In this document: positions 43,771 through 53,171 of the stretch, in pieces | How positions within the stretch are numbered: position 1 is the first letter of the stretch | How the letters are laid out: each line of letters starts with the position of its first letter | Assembly (NCBI GenBank): GCA_963766295.1 | Contig: CAVXYW010000002.1 | Coordinates: forward strand, 310,001 to 374,000 | Length of the DNA: 64,000 bases | DNA from: JBBDRJ01 sp963766295 | GTDB taxonomy: Bacteria > Actinomycetota > JAICYB01 | Direction: 5' to 3' | The notes under the pieces: model-generated | The model's database searches: none | Told to the model about the DNA's origin: nothing | What the model saw: the letters and a program-made list of their open reading frames with translations, nothing else | Translations under genes and position numbers: made by a program

Positions 43771-45231
43771 TCACCACCGGCAACTTACGGCGTCATCCAG
43801 CTCGATAGCTCGAAAAGCGAGAAGCCTCCGCGCTCCGAACGGAAGCGGTTCCGTCAACTCAGGGTCGTCCTCTGCGTAATCGACGTCGCGCTCCACTCCG
43901 TCGTGGACGTATCTGAGATGAACGTTCTCGATTCCGGCGTCTTTCCATAGGAGCACCGCTCGTCGCAGCTCGATCCACGGAACACGGACCGGCCTCGGCT
44001 CGCCGGCCCAGCGCGTTGGACGCCGTACACCGAAGTGGAGGCGATCCGCATCGGGCAGGCTGATCGAATAGACATCGACGGTGTCGTGCAGCAGATCCGT
44101 GATCTCGAGCGATCGAACGGCACTCAAATAATGGTTCGTCTCTCCCTCTTCGGTTCTCAGGTTGCTGAACATCGAGTAGTTGCCAACAGTCTTTACGCCG
44201 ATATACGGGGTTATGCCGTTCAAGAAGGCGAGTGCCGGTACCAAGAGAAGCCACGCCGGTCTCAGGCTCCACCGCTGGGGCGCCGGCGCGTTACCGCCGC
44301 GAGAAAAACTCTCCCGCAACATCGGAACAACCAATGGCAGCATGGCCATGAACCACGTAGCGACTTGCAGCGTGTGCCATCGGAGTCCCATAGGACTCGT
44401 CGGCTCCGCGGAGAGGTATGCGGCGATGCTGACACCACCGAGGGCTACCCATCCGGCCATAGCCCATCGACGATTGCGCTCGGGTCGGGCGATCCGCATC
44501 GCCGCTTCGGGCGCGAGGATCAGGATGTACAGCGCAAAGACAAAGGTCGAGAAGTCATAGAACTGCGCAACCGCAAGCATCGAATGAAAGACAACGCCGA
44601 TCAACACGCCCCATCGGCGAAGACGCGGAACGGCCAAACAGACAAGGATCACGCCCTCGCCCAGAACCGTTAGCAGTGCAGCTATGGCCACGAAACTCTG
44701 AGGGACGCCGCCGGAGCCGAGTCCCTGCAAAAGGAGCAAGTTGGAAGCCAACGCGCCCGCGCACGAGACTTCCGAGTCGAAGAAGCTCGTGTTGAGCTTG
44801 TGGAAGACGCCGAAGAAGTAAACGACGAGAAGAACCAGCAGCGCGGGCGTCCGGACGACATCGAACCATCGCTCGCTGAACGTTGCGCCGCCGCGCGAGG
44901 TTCGGTCCTTCCTTCTCGACCGCCAGACTGCGACGGCGCTTGCCGCGAACGCGAGGTTGATGAGTCCGCCGAGGACGAGGTGATTCGATGCCGCCGGAAG
45001 GTGAACGAATACCGCCCAACTGCTGACCGCAAGGAACAGCACGAAGGCTGCGAGGGAGCCGGGAACGATCAAGCACACGATCGCCGCCGCGATCAGGGGC
45101 AACCCATCGAACGGCCGCTGTTCGAAGTAGTGGACCGTGAAGGCCATCACCCAGACGGTGACGAACCACCGGACCTGGGTCCTACTTGCTTCGTCCGGTC
45201 TTGTGATCTGGCTGATCCTTTCAGATCTCAA
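43771..45231 (-). CDS. HTTM-like (vitamin K carboxylase-related) multi-pass membrane protein
   Basis: 486 residues with about ten hydrophobic helices in the first 340 residues and a soluble C-terminal domain (about 355-486). The block VVYFFGVFHKLNTSFFDSEVSCA closely resembles the HTTM family core around its conserved His-Lys-Leu-Asn. Helices AIAALLTVLGEGVILVCLAV and FVFALYILILAPE follow as in HTTM proteins. Bacterial members have unknown substrates; homologues carboxylate or oxidise lipophilic quinol-linked substrates. Start ATG 45231. It is downstream of the initiator tRNA and its terminator. Confidence 0.65.
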   Translation of the reverse strand: MRSERISQITRPDEASRTQVRWFVTVWVMAFTVHYFEQRPFDGLPLIAAAIVCLIVPGSLAAFVLFLAVSSWAVFVHLPAASNHLVLGGLINLAFAASAVAVWRSRRKDRTSRGGATFSERWFDVVRTPALLVLLVVYFFGVFHKLNTSFFDSEVSCAGALASNLLLLQGLGSGGVPQSFVAIAALLTVLGEGVILVCLAVPRLRRWGVLIGVVFHSMLAVAQFYDFSTFVFALYILILAPEAAMRIARPERNRRWAMAGWVALGGVSIAAYLSAEPTSPMGLRWHTLQVATWFMAMLPLVVPMLRESFSRGGNAPAPQRWSLRPAWLLLVPALAFLNGITPYIGVKTVGNYSMFSNLRTEEGETNHYLSAVRSLEITDLLHDTVDVYSISLPDADRLHFGVRRPTRWAGEPRPVRVPWIELRRAVLLWKDAGIENVHLRYVHDGVERDVDYAEDDPELTEPLPFGARRLLAFRAIELDDAVSCRW

Positions 45232-45273
45232 CTTCCGATGAGACTCTCAAGCTTTGCTGGCGAGCCCTCTAAA

Positions 45274-45307
45274 TGAAAAATCGCCCCTCGATGACTCGAA
45301 GGGCGAT
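45274..45307 (-). terminator. Rho-independent terminator of the initiator tRNA
   Basis: ATCGCCC-C-TCGA, loop TGAC, TCGA-A-GGGCGAT forms an 11-bp stem with one internal mismatch at 45280-45307. On the minus strand it is followed by TTTTTC. It lies 20 bases past the 3' end of the tRNA. Confidence 0.85.
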
Positions 45308-45326
45308 CGACCTGCTGAGTTCTTAG

Positions 45327-45400
45327 TAGCGGGGGCAGGATTTGAACCTGCGACCTCTGGGTTATGAGCCCAGCGAGCTACCTGACTGCTCCACCCCGCG
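45327..45400 (-). tRNA. Initiator tRNA-fMet (CAT)
   Basis: 74 nt without encoded CCA. Anticodon stem-loop CTGGG-CTCATAA-CCCAG with anticodon CAT; D-arm AGCAGTC..GGTAGCT; T-arm GCAGG-TTCAAAT-CCTGC. Initiator marks are clear: the first pair of the acceptor stem is mismatched (C1 opposite T72) and three G:C pairs (GGG/CCC) flank the anticodon loop. It is followed by a strong terminator, so it is a single-gene transcript. Confidence 0.95.
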
Positions 45401-45681
45401 TCGCGACGATGAGTATAGCCATCCCGGGACCTCTATAAGGAGGCGTTCACAAGCGCACGTTCGCCAGTGCACGCAATGCTCGCAATATCTAGCAACTGCG
45501 GATAGTGTCCGGTTCGTGCCCATGCCCCTCCTAGGGGCAAGAGCGGATCCCAGCCAGGAAAGGTGATCCACTCGGGCGCCCGGAGGGCCCATCTCGCCCC
45601 CGGACGAGGCGCCGAGCCTCCCACGCATGCACGAACACTTCTGCACGCGTGCGGCCAGGCGCCACAACCAAAGGAGTACCC
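45401..45681 (+). other. Long untranslated leader of the transglycosylase gene
   Basis: About 280 bases without a convincing gene. It contains the perfect hairpin GCCCC-TCCTA-GGGGC (45523-45540 region) and a larger GC-rich inverted pair GGCGCC...GGCGCC (about 45576-45614). Actinobacterial cell-wall hydrolase genes are often preceded by c-di-AMP (ydaO) riboswitches, but I do not find the conserved ydaO core words here. Structured leader possible, class unknown. Confidence 0.3.
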
Positions 45682-46290
45682 ATGCCCACGGTCGAGAAGC
45701 GACCGCGGACGAGGGGGAGCTGGAAAGTAAGTGCAGTGCTGGGGATAGCCGCCGCTATAACGGCGCCGACGGTTGCAGCGTCATCATTGCTTGCGCCGTC
45801 GATCGTGAAGGCGGTCGCCGACCCTGGCCATGCAGCTGTCGTAAAGAAGACGAAGAAGGCGGACGAAGAGATGTCGATCACGGAGATGATCAAAGCCGTC
45901 TTCGGGAGCCGGTCCGGCGAAGCGTTGCGCGTCGCGCGCTGCGAGTCGCGCTATGACCCCAACGCGCGCAACGGTTCCTACGTCGGTGTGTTCCAGATCC
46001 ACCACCGCAATCATGCGTGGCGCATAGAAAAGGTCGGCGGCAAGGACCTGTACGACCCGCTGACCAATGTGCGAGTTGCACACTCGTTGATGAAAGACAA
46101 GGGCTGGGGACCCTGGACGTGTGGGCCCGGTGGTTCGTCCGGTTCGGGTTCGCTATCGAGCTCCGGAACCAAACGGTCACGGCGTTACGCGCCGGCCCCC
46201 GCCGTCGATGTCTTTCCGAGCTTTACCTACAACGGCTCATCTCGCGCACCCGCGCCGGCGTCACCTCGTCGCCCGGGCGTGGCAACATAG
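45682..46290 (+). CDS. Exported lytic transglycosylase-like protein (Rpf/SLT fold)
   Basis: 202 residues from ATG 45682, preceded by AAAGGAG at ideal spacing. Signal sequence about 12-42 (VSAVLGIAAAITAPTVAASSLLAPSI). The catalytic domain (about 80-148) has ARCESRYDPNARNGSYVGVFQI, with the Glu of the SLT/Rpf active site, and LTNVRVAHSLMKDKGWGPWTCGPG, close to resuscitation-promoting-factor-like muralytic domains. The tail is Ser/Gly then Pro/Ala rich. It should cleave peptidoglycan outside the cell. Confidence 0.85.
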   Translation: MPTVEKRPRTRGSWKVSAVLGIAAAITAPTVAASSLLAPSIVKAVADPGHAAVVKKTKKADEEMSITEMIKAVFGSRSGEALRVARCESRYDPNARNGSYVGVFQIHHRNHAWRIEKVGGKDLYDPLTNVRVAHSLMKDKGWGPWTCGPGGSSGSGSLSSSGTKRSRRYAPAPAVDVFPSFTYNGSSRAPAPASPRRPGVAT

Positions 46291-46298
46291 CGACCGAC

Positions 46299-46778
46299 AT
46301 GCCGGAAGCCAGCCTTCATATCGATGCGCCGCCCGAACGCATTTGGCGTCTCATTTCGGACGTTACGCGCATGGGCGAGTGGTCGCCGGTTTGCTATCGA
46401 TGCGAGTGGCTGGAAGGCAGCTCGGCGCCGGAGGTCGGCGCGAAGTTCAAGGGCTACAACAAGCAGGGGCCCTTGCAGTGGTGGACGACCTGCGAGATCA
46501 CCGAGTCCGATCCCGGCCGCGTATTCGAGTTCCGGACGGTCGACGGACTGTTCTCGCTGGGCCATCGCAACAAGGAGATGACGCGGTGGCGATACGAGTT
46601 CACACCCGACGGCATCGGCACAACTGTGAGTGAGACGAGCAAGGTCGTGTCTTTGCCCCCTCTCCTAAAGCTCATCGCTCCGATCCTCCGTAGGCAAGAG
46701 GGCCAACGTGAGGATGGGATGCGCGAGACGCTGGAACGCCTGCGCGCTGCGGCGGAAGGCGAGCCGTCCACTGACTAG
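46299..46778 (+). CDS. SRPBCC (START/polyketide cyclase-like) family protein
   Basis: 159 residues from ATG 46299. The helix-grip fold begins at once (ASLHIDAPPERIWRLISDVTRMGEWSP) and closes with the long C-terminal helix KLIAPILRRQEGQREDGMRETLERL. Typical of actinobacterial proteins that bind a hydrophobic ligand in a deep cavity; ligand unknown. The frame is open upstream into the transglycosylase gene, but no family sequence lies there. The stop is 8 bases from the convergent Sir2 gene stop. Confidence 0.85.
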   Translation: MPEASLHIDAPPERIWRLISDVTRMGEWSPVCYRCEWLEGSSAPEVGAKFKGYNKQGPLQWWTTCEITESDPGRVFEFRTVDGLFSLGHRNKEMTRWRYEFTPDGIGTTVSETSKVVSLPPLLKLIAPILRRQEGQREDGMRETLERLRAAAEGEPSTD

Positions 46779-46786
46779 CGTCTGAC

Positions 46787-47552
46787 TTACTTAGTCAGCA
46801 TTTCTACGCGTTCCACTAAGGCGGAAAGAGTCGGTCCCGCATCGCCGTGGATCACTGCGTCGGCGGTGTCGTCCTGTTCGGTCGTTTCGCGATTAACGAT
46901 CACGAGCTTGGCTCCCACCTGTCGAGCCATCTGAGGGAACGACGCGGCGGGGTAGACGACCAGTGAGGATCCGACGACGAGGAAGAAGTCGGCCTCCAGG
47001 GACCAGCGCTGCGCCTCCTCGACAACGTCGGGGGGAAGCTGCTGGCCGAACGAGATCGTCGTCGACTTGAGGATCCCGCCGCAGGATGTGCAGGACGGAT
47101 CCTCTTCACCTGATCGCACACGGTCCAGGATCTCCGTATTGGGCCAAGACTGGCCGCAGGACAGACAGCCGATGCGCGTTGCGTTGCCGTGCAGCTCGAG
47201 CACCTTGCGCATTGCCGGCCCGTGCGTGCAGGCCGTCGATGTTCTGAGTGATCACACCGCGGATCGCGCCGAGGTCCTCCAGCTTGGCCAGTGCGATATG
47301 GCCGGCGTTGGGCTGAACGTCGGTTCGCATGAACGAGCTGCCCTCCGTGGCCATGCGCCACCGCTCTTTCCGGTGCTCGGGATCGCGGACGTAGTTTTGG
47401 ATCGTGAACTTGGCGGCGTCGTTGCGCTCCCAGAACCCGCCTGGCCCTCGGAAGTCGGGGATCCCCGATTCGGTGGAGATTCCGGCGCCTGTGAAGGCCA
47501 CGCCGCGCTTAGCTCCCGCGGCCCATTCAGCGATACGTTCGACCAGTCCCAT
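46787..47552 (-). CDS. Sir2 family NAD-dependent protein deacylase, frame broken once
   Basis: About 254 residues once one extra base near 47207 is ignored. N-terminal part (47552 to about 47208): GVAFTGAGISTESGIPDFRG, VITQNIDGLHARAG. C-terminal part (about 47206 to 46787): VLELHGNATRIGC with the catalytic His, zinc cysteines CLSCG and CTSCGG, LVVGSSLVVYPAA, and the terminal HGDAG. The break falls between NIDGLHARAGNA and KVLELHG, exactly where the family is continuous. Start ATG 47552. It is the first of a series of such breaks that continues through the suf operon, so sequence error is more likely than a dead gene. Diverges from sufB. Confidence 0.8.
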
Positions 47553-47658
47553 CTCAGCGCTTGGCACCACGACTGCCGAGGGTACTCTGCGCCGTACGTA
47601 GGTGGTCTGCAGGCTTGTGAATCGATTCACTCTCCTATAGCCAACGCCGGTAGTATTT

Positions 47659-47674
47659 AGGGAATAAGGTCCCT
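47659..47674 (+). promoter_or_regulatory. Dyad in the suf operon upstream region
   Basis: AGGGA-ATAAGG-TCCCT, a perfect 5-bp inverted repeat 48 bases before the sufB start and 107 bases from the Sir2 start. Position fits an operator for an Fe-S or stress-responsive repressor, but no regulator gene is next to it and the motif matches nothing I can name. Confidence 0.3.
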
Positions 47675-47721
47675 CCAGCCCGGGGTAATCCTGGTGAGGG
47701 GTCTCTTCCAAAGGAGCCAAA

Positions 47722-49130
47722 TTGGCGCAGCGTCTAGACATGGATCCCCAGGGCACGTACGAAGAGCGCTGGGGCTGGCGCACGCCCGAGAAGTACGTCT
47801 TCGAGCCCAAGAAGGGCCTGTCCAGAGAGGTCGTCGAAGAGATCTCGTGGATGAAGTCAGAGCCCGAGTGGATGCGGAAGTTCCGCCTCAAGGCCTTCGA
47901 CCGCTGGGAGCGCCGTCCCGTGCCGAACTGGGGCGCCGACCTGTCCGGCATCGACTTCAACGACATCTACTACTTCCTTCGCGCCTCCGAGAAGTCGGAA
48001 CGATACTGGGACGACGTCCCCGAGGACATCAAGAACACCTTCGACCGCCTGGGCATCCCGGAGGCCGAGCAGAAGTACCTCGGCGGGGTCTCCGCGCAGT
48101 TCGAGTCGGAGTCGGTCTACCACTCGGTCAAGGAGTCGATCTCCAAGCTGGGCGTCCTGTTCACCGACATGGACACCGCGGTGCGCGAGCACCCGGAGAT
48201 CGTCCAGAAGTACATCTCGACGATCATCCCGATCAACGACAACAAGCTCGCTGCTCTGAACTCGGCGGTGTGGTCGGGCGGATCGTTCATCTACGTGCCG
48301 CCGGGCGTGAAGGTCGACATCCCGCTGCAGGCCTACTTCCGCATCAACGCGGAGAACGCCGGACAGTTCGAGCGCACGCTGATCATCGCCGACGAGGGCA
48401 GCTACGTTCACTACATCGAAGGCTGCACGGCGCCGACGTACTCCGGAAACTCGCTGCACTCGGCCGTCGTCGAGCTCATCGCGCACCCGAACGCGCGGCT
48501 GACGTACACGACGATCCAGAACTGGTCGTCCAACGTCTACAACCTCGTCACCAAGCGCGCTGTCGCCGAGGAGAACGCGGTCGTCGAGTGGGTCGACGGC
48601 AACATCGGCTCGAAGGTCACGATGAAGTACCCGGCCGTCGTCCTCAAGGGACGCAAGGCTCACGGCGAGACGCTCTCGCTCGCGTTCGCCGGCAAGGGCC
48701 AGCACCAGGACACCGGCTCGAAGATGACTCACGTAGCTCCGGAGACGACCTCGCGCATCATCTCGAAGTCGATCTCCAAGGACGGCGGCCGCACGTCTTA
48801 TCGCGGCGGCGTGTGGATGCACCCCGAAGCGAAGGGGTCGAAGTCCAACGTCGTGTGCGACGCGCTGCTCATCGACGAGGCGTCGCGGTCGGACACTTAC
48901 CCCTATATGGACATCAAGGCCGAGGACATCGAGATGGGCCACGAGGCAACGGTCGCCCGATCGGCGACGAGCAGCTCTTCTACCTGCGCAGCCGCGGGAT
49001 CCCGGAGGCCGAGGCCGCCGCGATGATCGTCCGCGGTTTCATCGAGCCCATCACCAAGCAGCTCCCGATGGAGTATGCGGTCGAGCTCAACCGTCTGATC
49101 GAGCTCGAGATGGAAGGCTCGGTCGGCTAA
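47722..49130 (+). CDS. sufB: Fe-S cluster assembly scaffold protein SufB, frame broken once
   Basis: About 469 residues when one missing base near 48955 is restored. SufB is the core of the SufBC2D complex that builds Fe-S clusters in the cytosol. Seen: WMRKFRLKAFDRW, FDRLGIPEAEQKYLGGVSAQ, SFIYVPPGVKVDIPLQAYFRIN, EGCTAPTYSGNSLHSAVVELIA with the conserved Cys, YRGGVWMHPEAKGSKSNVVCDALL, then after the break IGDEQLFYLRSRGIPEAEAA and the end PITKQLPMEYAVELNRLI. TTG start at 47722 has AAGGAG 3 bases upstream. It heads the whole suf operon, with sufD 12 bases on. Confidence 0.9.
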
Positions 49131-49142
49131 GCCGCCGGGAAG

Positions 49143-50374
49143 ATGAGCACCGTCACCTCGTTGGACGAAACGGTCGACTTCGCTCGTCCAGATCGTCGCC
49201 GGGCTGGCTCGCCGATCTTCGCAAGAAGGCGCAGCCGAGCGGCTACGCCGTCGATCCCGTATCCACAGGGACGCGAGGAGCACTGGCGCTTCACCGACGT
49301 CGCGTCGATCAGACCGGAGAACTTCCGCCTGCTCCGAGCAAGCCTCGGTCGCCCTCTGAGGCCCCGGATGAAGCCAAGGCTGCCGGCGTCATCTACTGCG
49401 ATCTCGAGACAGCCGTCACCCGAACACGCAGATCTGCTGCGCCCGCGGCTCGGCTCCCTGGTCGGGGCGACCGATCCGTTCACTGCTCTTTCGCTGGCCG
49501 CACACCGCGGCGGAACGTTCCTTTATGTTCCGGCCAGGACGTAGAGATCGAGGCACCCTTCCACGCCGCCCATACGATCGGAGATGAAGCCGCTGGCGGG
49601 GCGATCCTGCCGCGGACCGTGATCATCGTCGAGGACAACGCGAAGGTCGTCTTCAACGACGTCTACTCGAGCGGCCCGATGACGTGAGTCGACACTCGCC
49701 GCGCCTGTTGTCGAGATGTTCATCGGCAAGGGTGCGAACGTCGGCTGGGTCACCTATCAGGACTGGGGGTCCGGGCGTGCGGCACGTCGCGAACGTGCGG
49801 GCGCACACTCGACCGCGACGCACTGCTCAACACGCTCGTCGTGACGCTCGGCGGCGACTTCTCTCGTACGTGGAAGGAATGCACCCTGGCCGGCGAGGGC
49901 GCGAACAGCTTCATGTACGGCCTGTACTTCGCTCACGGCGACCAGAAGTTCGAGCATTGGACGCTTCAGGACCACGCATCGCCGCATGCGACGTCGGACC
50001 TGCTCTACAAGGGTGCGCTGAACGACACTTCGCAGGCGCTGTACTACGGAACGATCCGGATCCGTAAGGACGCCTTCCGCTCCGACGCCTATCAGGCCAA
50101 CCGCAACCTCGTGCTCTCGCCGAAGGCCCGCGCACTTCCCAACCCGCAGCTGGAGATCGAGAACAACGATGTCCGGTGCACGCACGGAGCAACGGTTGGG
50201 CAGATCGACGACGAGCATCTCTTCTACCTTCAGTCGCGCGGTATACCTCTTGAGGAGGCGAGGCGCCTGATCGTGTTCGGGTTCTTCAACCAGGTGCTCG
50301 ACCAGGTTGCCTGGTCCGGGATGCAGGACCGCCTCGCCGATGCGATAAGAAACAAGATGGAGGCTCCAGGGTGA
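49143..50374 (+). CDS. sufD: Fe-S cluster assembly protein SufD, frame broken about nine times
   Basis: About 410 residues if nine one-base changes are corrected (near 49187, 49230, 49253, 49333, 49421, 49537, 49685, 49773, 49810). The family reads through in order: PGWLADLRKKA, AAERLRR, IPYPQGREEHWRFTDV, DEAKAAGVIYCDLETAV, HADLLRPRLGSLVGATDPF, GGTFLYVP, DVEIEAPFHAAHTIGDEA, VEMFIGKGANVGWVTYQDWG, GVRHVANVRAH, and from 49811 an unbroken end including LGGDFSRTWKECTLAGEGA and LFYLQSRGIPLEEARRLIVFGF. SufD pairs with SufB. The stop overlaps the Rieske gene start (GTGA). Confidence 0.8.
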
Positions 50375-50686
50375 GCAAGTTCGTCAAGGTCGCCAAGCTC
50401 GACGACATCCCGACCGGCGAAGCACTTCAGGTGGAAGCCGAGGGGCAAAAGATGGCCCTGGTGCGCGTCGACGGCGAGGTCTACTGCGTCGCACGACATC
50501 TGCACGCACGAGCACGCCTACCTTTCAGAAGGTTTCTGCGAGGGCTACGAGATCGAGTGTCCGCTGCACGGATCGATCTTCGATGTGCGCACGGGCGAAG
50601 TGAAGTCGCTTCCGGCTACCGAGGACCTCAAGACCTATTCGGTCAAGATCACCGACGCCGAAGTCCAGATCGAAGTGGAGGGCTAG
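50371..50686 (+). CDS. Rieske-type [2Fe-2S] ferredoxin of the suf operon, frame broken once
   Basis: About 104 residues when one extra base near 50494 is removed. The first part (MSKFVKVAKLDDIPTGEALQ..VDGEVYCVA) and the second (DICTHEHAYLSEGFCEG, ECPLHGSIFDVRTGEV) give the complete Rieske cluster motif CTH...CPLH. Similar small ferredoxins sit between sufD and sufC in many actinobacterial suf operons and may donate electrons during cluster assembly. GTG start at 50371 overlaps the sufD stop; TAG at 50684-50686; sufC starts 3 bases later. Confidence 0.82.
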
Positions 50687-50688
50687 TA

Positions 50689-51481
50689 ATGGCAGAAGCG
50701 GTACTGAAGATCACCGACCTCCACGTATCCGTCGAGGACAAACCGATCCTTCGTGGTGTCGACCTGGAGATCCCCAAGGGCCAGGTGCACGCGATCATGG
50801 GCCCCAACGGCTCCGGTAAGTCGACGCTCGCTCAGGTGCTGCTTGGGAATCCCGCCTATCAAGTGACGCAAGGCTCGATCGTTTTCAAGGGCACGGACAT
50901 GACGGAGCTCGCTCCAGACGAGCGCGCGCGACTCGGAATGTTCCTCGCCTTCCAGTACCCGGTCGAGGTTCCCGGCGTCTCGGTCTCGAACTTCCTGCGT
51001 ACGGCGATGAACGCCCTCCGTGGCGAGGATGTTCCCATTCGCGAATTCATGGGGAAGCTTCGCGAAGAGCTCGGGCTGATCGGCCTCGATCCTGCATTCG
51101 CCTCACGAAACCTTAACGAGGGTTTCTCCGGCGGTGAGAAGAAGCGCGCGGAGATCTTGCAGCTCACTTTGCTGGCGCCGGAGCTCGCTGTGTTGGACGA
51201 AACCGACTCCGGTCTGGACATCGACGGCGTGCGCGTGGTGGCCGAAGCGGTCAACCGACTTCGAGGCCCCGACATCAGCGTTCGCTGTGATCACTCACTA
51301 CACGCGCATCCTGAACTTCGTCTCCCCCGACGTCGTACACATCCTGCTCGGTGGACGCGTCGTACGCTCGGGAGGAAGAGAGCTTGCCGACCACCTCGAG
51401 GAAGTCGGGTACGAAGAATTGCGCAAGGAATTCGGTATCGCTACCGATGAGGCTGTTGTCGAGGAGGCGCACAAGGAGTGA
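50689..51481 (+). CDS. sufC: Fe-S assembly ATPase SufC, frame broken once
   Basis: About 263 residues once one extra base near 51283 is removed. Soluble ABC ATPase of the SufBCD complex. Seen: VLKITDLHVSVEDKPILRGV, Walker A GPNGSGKST, Q-loop FLAFQYPVEVPGVS, signature FSGGEKKRAEIL, Walker B LAVLDETDSGLD; after the break VITHYTRILNFVSPDVVHIL with the switch His, then GGRVVRSGG. The ATG at 50689 follows the Rieske stop by 2 bases; the stop TGA overlaps the sufS GTG. Confidence 0.88.
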
Positions 51482-52732
51482 CGCTCGACGTCGAGCGCGT
51501 CCGTAAGGACTTCCCGGTCCTCGATCGGGAAGTACATGGCAAGCCTCTGGTCTATCTCGACAGCGCTGCCACTTCGCAGAAGCCGCAGCTGTGTCATCGA
51601 CGCCATTAGCGATTACTACGAGCACCACAACGCTGCCGTCCATCGCTCTGTTCACACACTGGGAGAGGAGGCAACGGCCGCATACGAAGAGGCGCGATCC
51701 AAGGTTGCGCGCTTCGTCAACGCTCCCGATCCGCGCGGTGTCGTCTTCACGCGCGGGACGACCGGAGTCGACGAACCTCGTCGCTTATTCGTGGGTGCGA
51801 AGGAAGCTTGGCCCAGGAGACGAGATCCTTTCCACAGTTATGGAGCATCACTCGAACATCGTTCCCTGGCAGATGGCCGCGAAGGACAGCGGCGCGACAC
51901 TTCGCTACCTGCCGGTGACCGACGACGGCGAGCTCGATGTATCCGAGCTCGATTCCTACATCAATGACAGGACGAAGCTCGTTTGCGTAGCCGGTATGTC
52001 TAACGTTCTCGGAACGATCAACGACCTCGAGCCGATCGTGAAGGCGGCATATTCGGTCGGTGCGCTTGTGTTGGTCGACGGTGCGCAGCTCGTTCCGCAC
52101 GTGACTACCGACTTCCAAGCGATCGGCTGCGACTTCCTCGCGTTTTCATCGCACAAGATGCTCGGCCCCCTAGGGATAGGAGTGTCTGGTTGCGCGTCCC
52201 GAACTGCTCGAGGAGATGGACCCGTTCATGGGCGGCGGCGAGATGATCCGCGACGTGACGCTAGAGGGAGCCGACGTGGAACGACCTGCCCTACAAGTTC
52301 GAGGGCGGGACGATGATGGTCGCCGAAGCCATCGGCTTCGGCGCCGCGATCGACTACCTGAACGACCTTGGCATGGACAACGTCCGAGAACACGAGATCC
52401 AGCTGACGCGAGTACGGACTGAAGGCGCTGGACGACATCGGGGGCGTCAAGGTCTACGGGCCGAGGGATTCGAGCAAACGGGGAGCGAACTTCTCCTTCA
52501 ACATCTTCGAGTCCGACGGCGAGCTGATCCACCCCCACGACGTGGGGACCCTGCTCGACGGCGAGGGCGTGGCGATCCGCGCCGGCCACCACTGCGCCAA
52601 ACCGCTGATGGCCCGCTACGACGTTCCGGCGACCTGAACCGGGCCAGCTGCTACGTCTACAACAATGAGGCCGACATCGACCGGTTGGTGGAAGCGGTCG
52701 ACAAGGCTCGTGTGTTCTTCTCTAGGAGTTAA
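51478..52732 (+). CDS. sufS: Cysteine desulfurase SufS, frame broken about six times
   Basis: About 416 residues after correcting extra bases near 51589, 51764, 52185, 52276 and 52409 and a frame change near 52635. PLP enzyme that removes sulfur from cysteine as a persulfide for the Suf scaffold. In order: VYLDSAATSQKPQ, VIDAISDYYEHHNAAVHRSVH, NLVAYSWVRRKLGPGDEIL, MEHHSNIVPW, VLVDGAQLVPH, AFSSHKMLGPLGIGV with the PLP Lys, PFMGGGEMIRDV, FEGGTMMVAEAIG, AIRAGHHCAKPLM with the catalytic Cys, and the end NRASCYVYNN. GTG 51478 overlaps the sufC stop. Confidence 0.85.
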
Positions 52733-52735
52733 ATC

Positions 52736-53171
52736 ATGTCCGTCGACGACCTGTACCGCGAGATCATCCTCGACCACTACCGCAGCCCGCGGAACAAGCG
52801 GCGCGGGGTAGAGGGTGCGATCGCCGTTAAGCACGACAATCCGCTGTGCGGCGACGAGCTGCACCTGGCCGTGGACATCCAGGGCGGGTCGCTGTCGGAC
52901 GTCGCATTCGACGGCAAGGGATGTTCGATCTCGCAGGCCTCGGCTTCGATGATGACGGAGGCCGTCGACGGCAAGAGCGTCAAGGACGCACTCGAACTCA
53001 CCGAGACGATCCGCCTGATGATGCACGGCGAGCACCCCGGGCGAAGATCTCGGCGACCTTATGGCTTTAGAAGGTGTGGCGAAGTTTCCCGTCCGTGTGA
53101 AATGCGCACTACTAGCGTGGATGGCACTGAAGGACGCGCTTACAAGAGGAGATGGCAAGAACGGTGGCTGA
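52736..53171 (+). CDS. sufU: Sulfur-transfer protein SufU, frame broken once
   Basis: About 145 residues when one extra base near 53042 is removed. In Gram-positive Suf systems this zinc protein takes sulfur from SufS. Seen: LYREIILDHYRSPRNKRR, NPLCGDELHL, GKGCSISQASASMM; after the break EDLGDLMALEGVAKFPVRVKCALLAWMALKDAL (written here as one family block in parts: EDLGDLMALEGVAKFPVR and VKCALLAW). The three zinc-ligand Cys are all present only if the frame is corrected. ATG 52736 is 4 bases after sufS. The stop at 53169-53171 lies inside the start of sufT. Confidence 0.87.

Noticed and set aside
45401..45681. c-di-AMP (ydaO) riboswitch before the transglycosylase gene
   Set aside because: The conserved core words of that riboswitch were not found on reading the leader.
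47857..48942. 361-codon minus-strand frame over sufB
   Set aside because: Mirror of sufB, product made of Val-Asp-Arg-Leu repeats without family similarity.
47694..49130. Alternative long plus frame through sufB
   Set aside because: Only its last part, after the frame break near 48955, is SufB; the first 400 codons are an out-of-frame reading.
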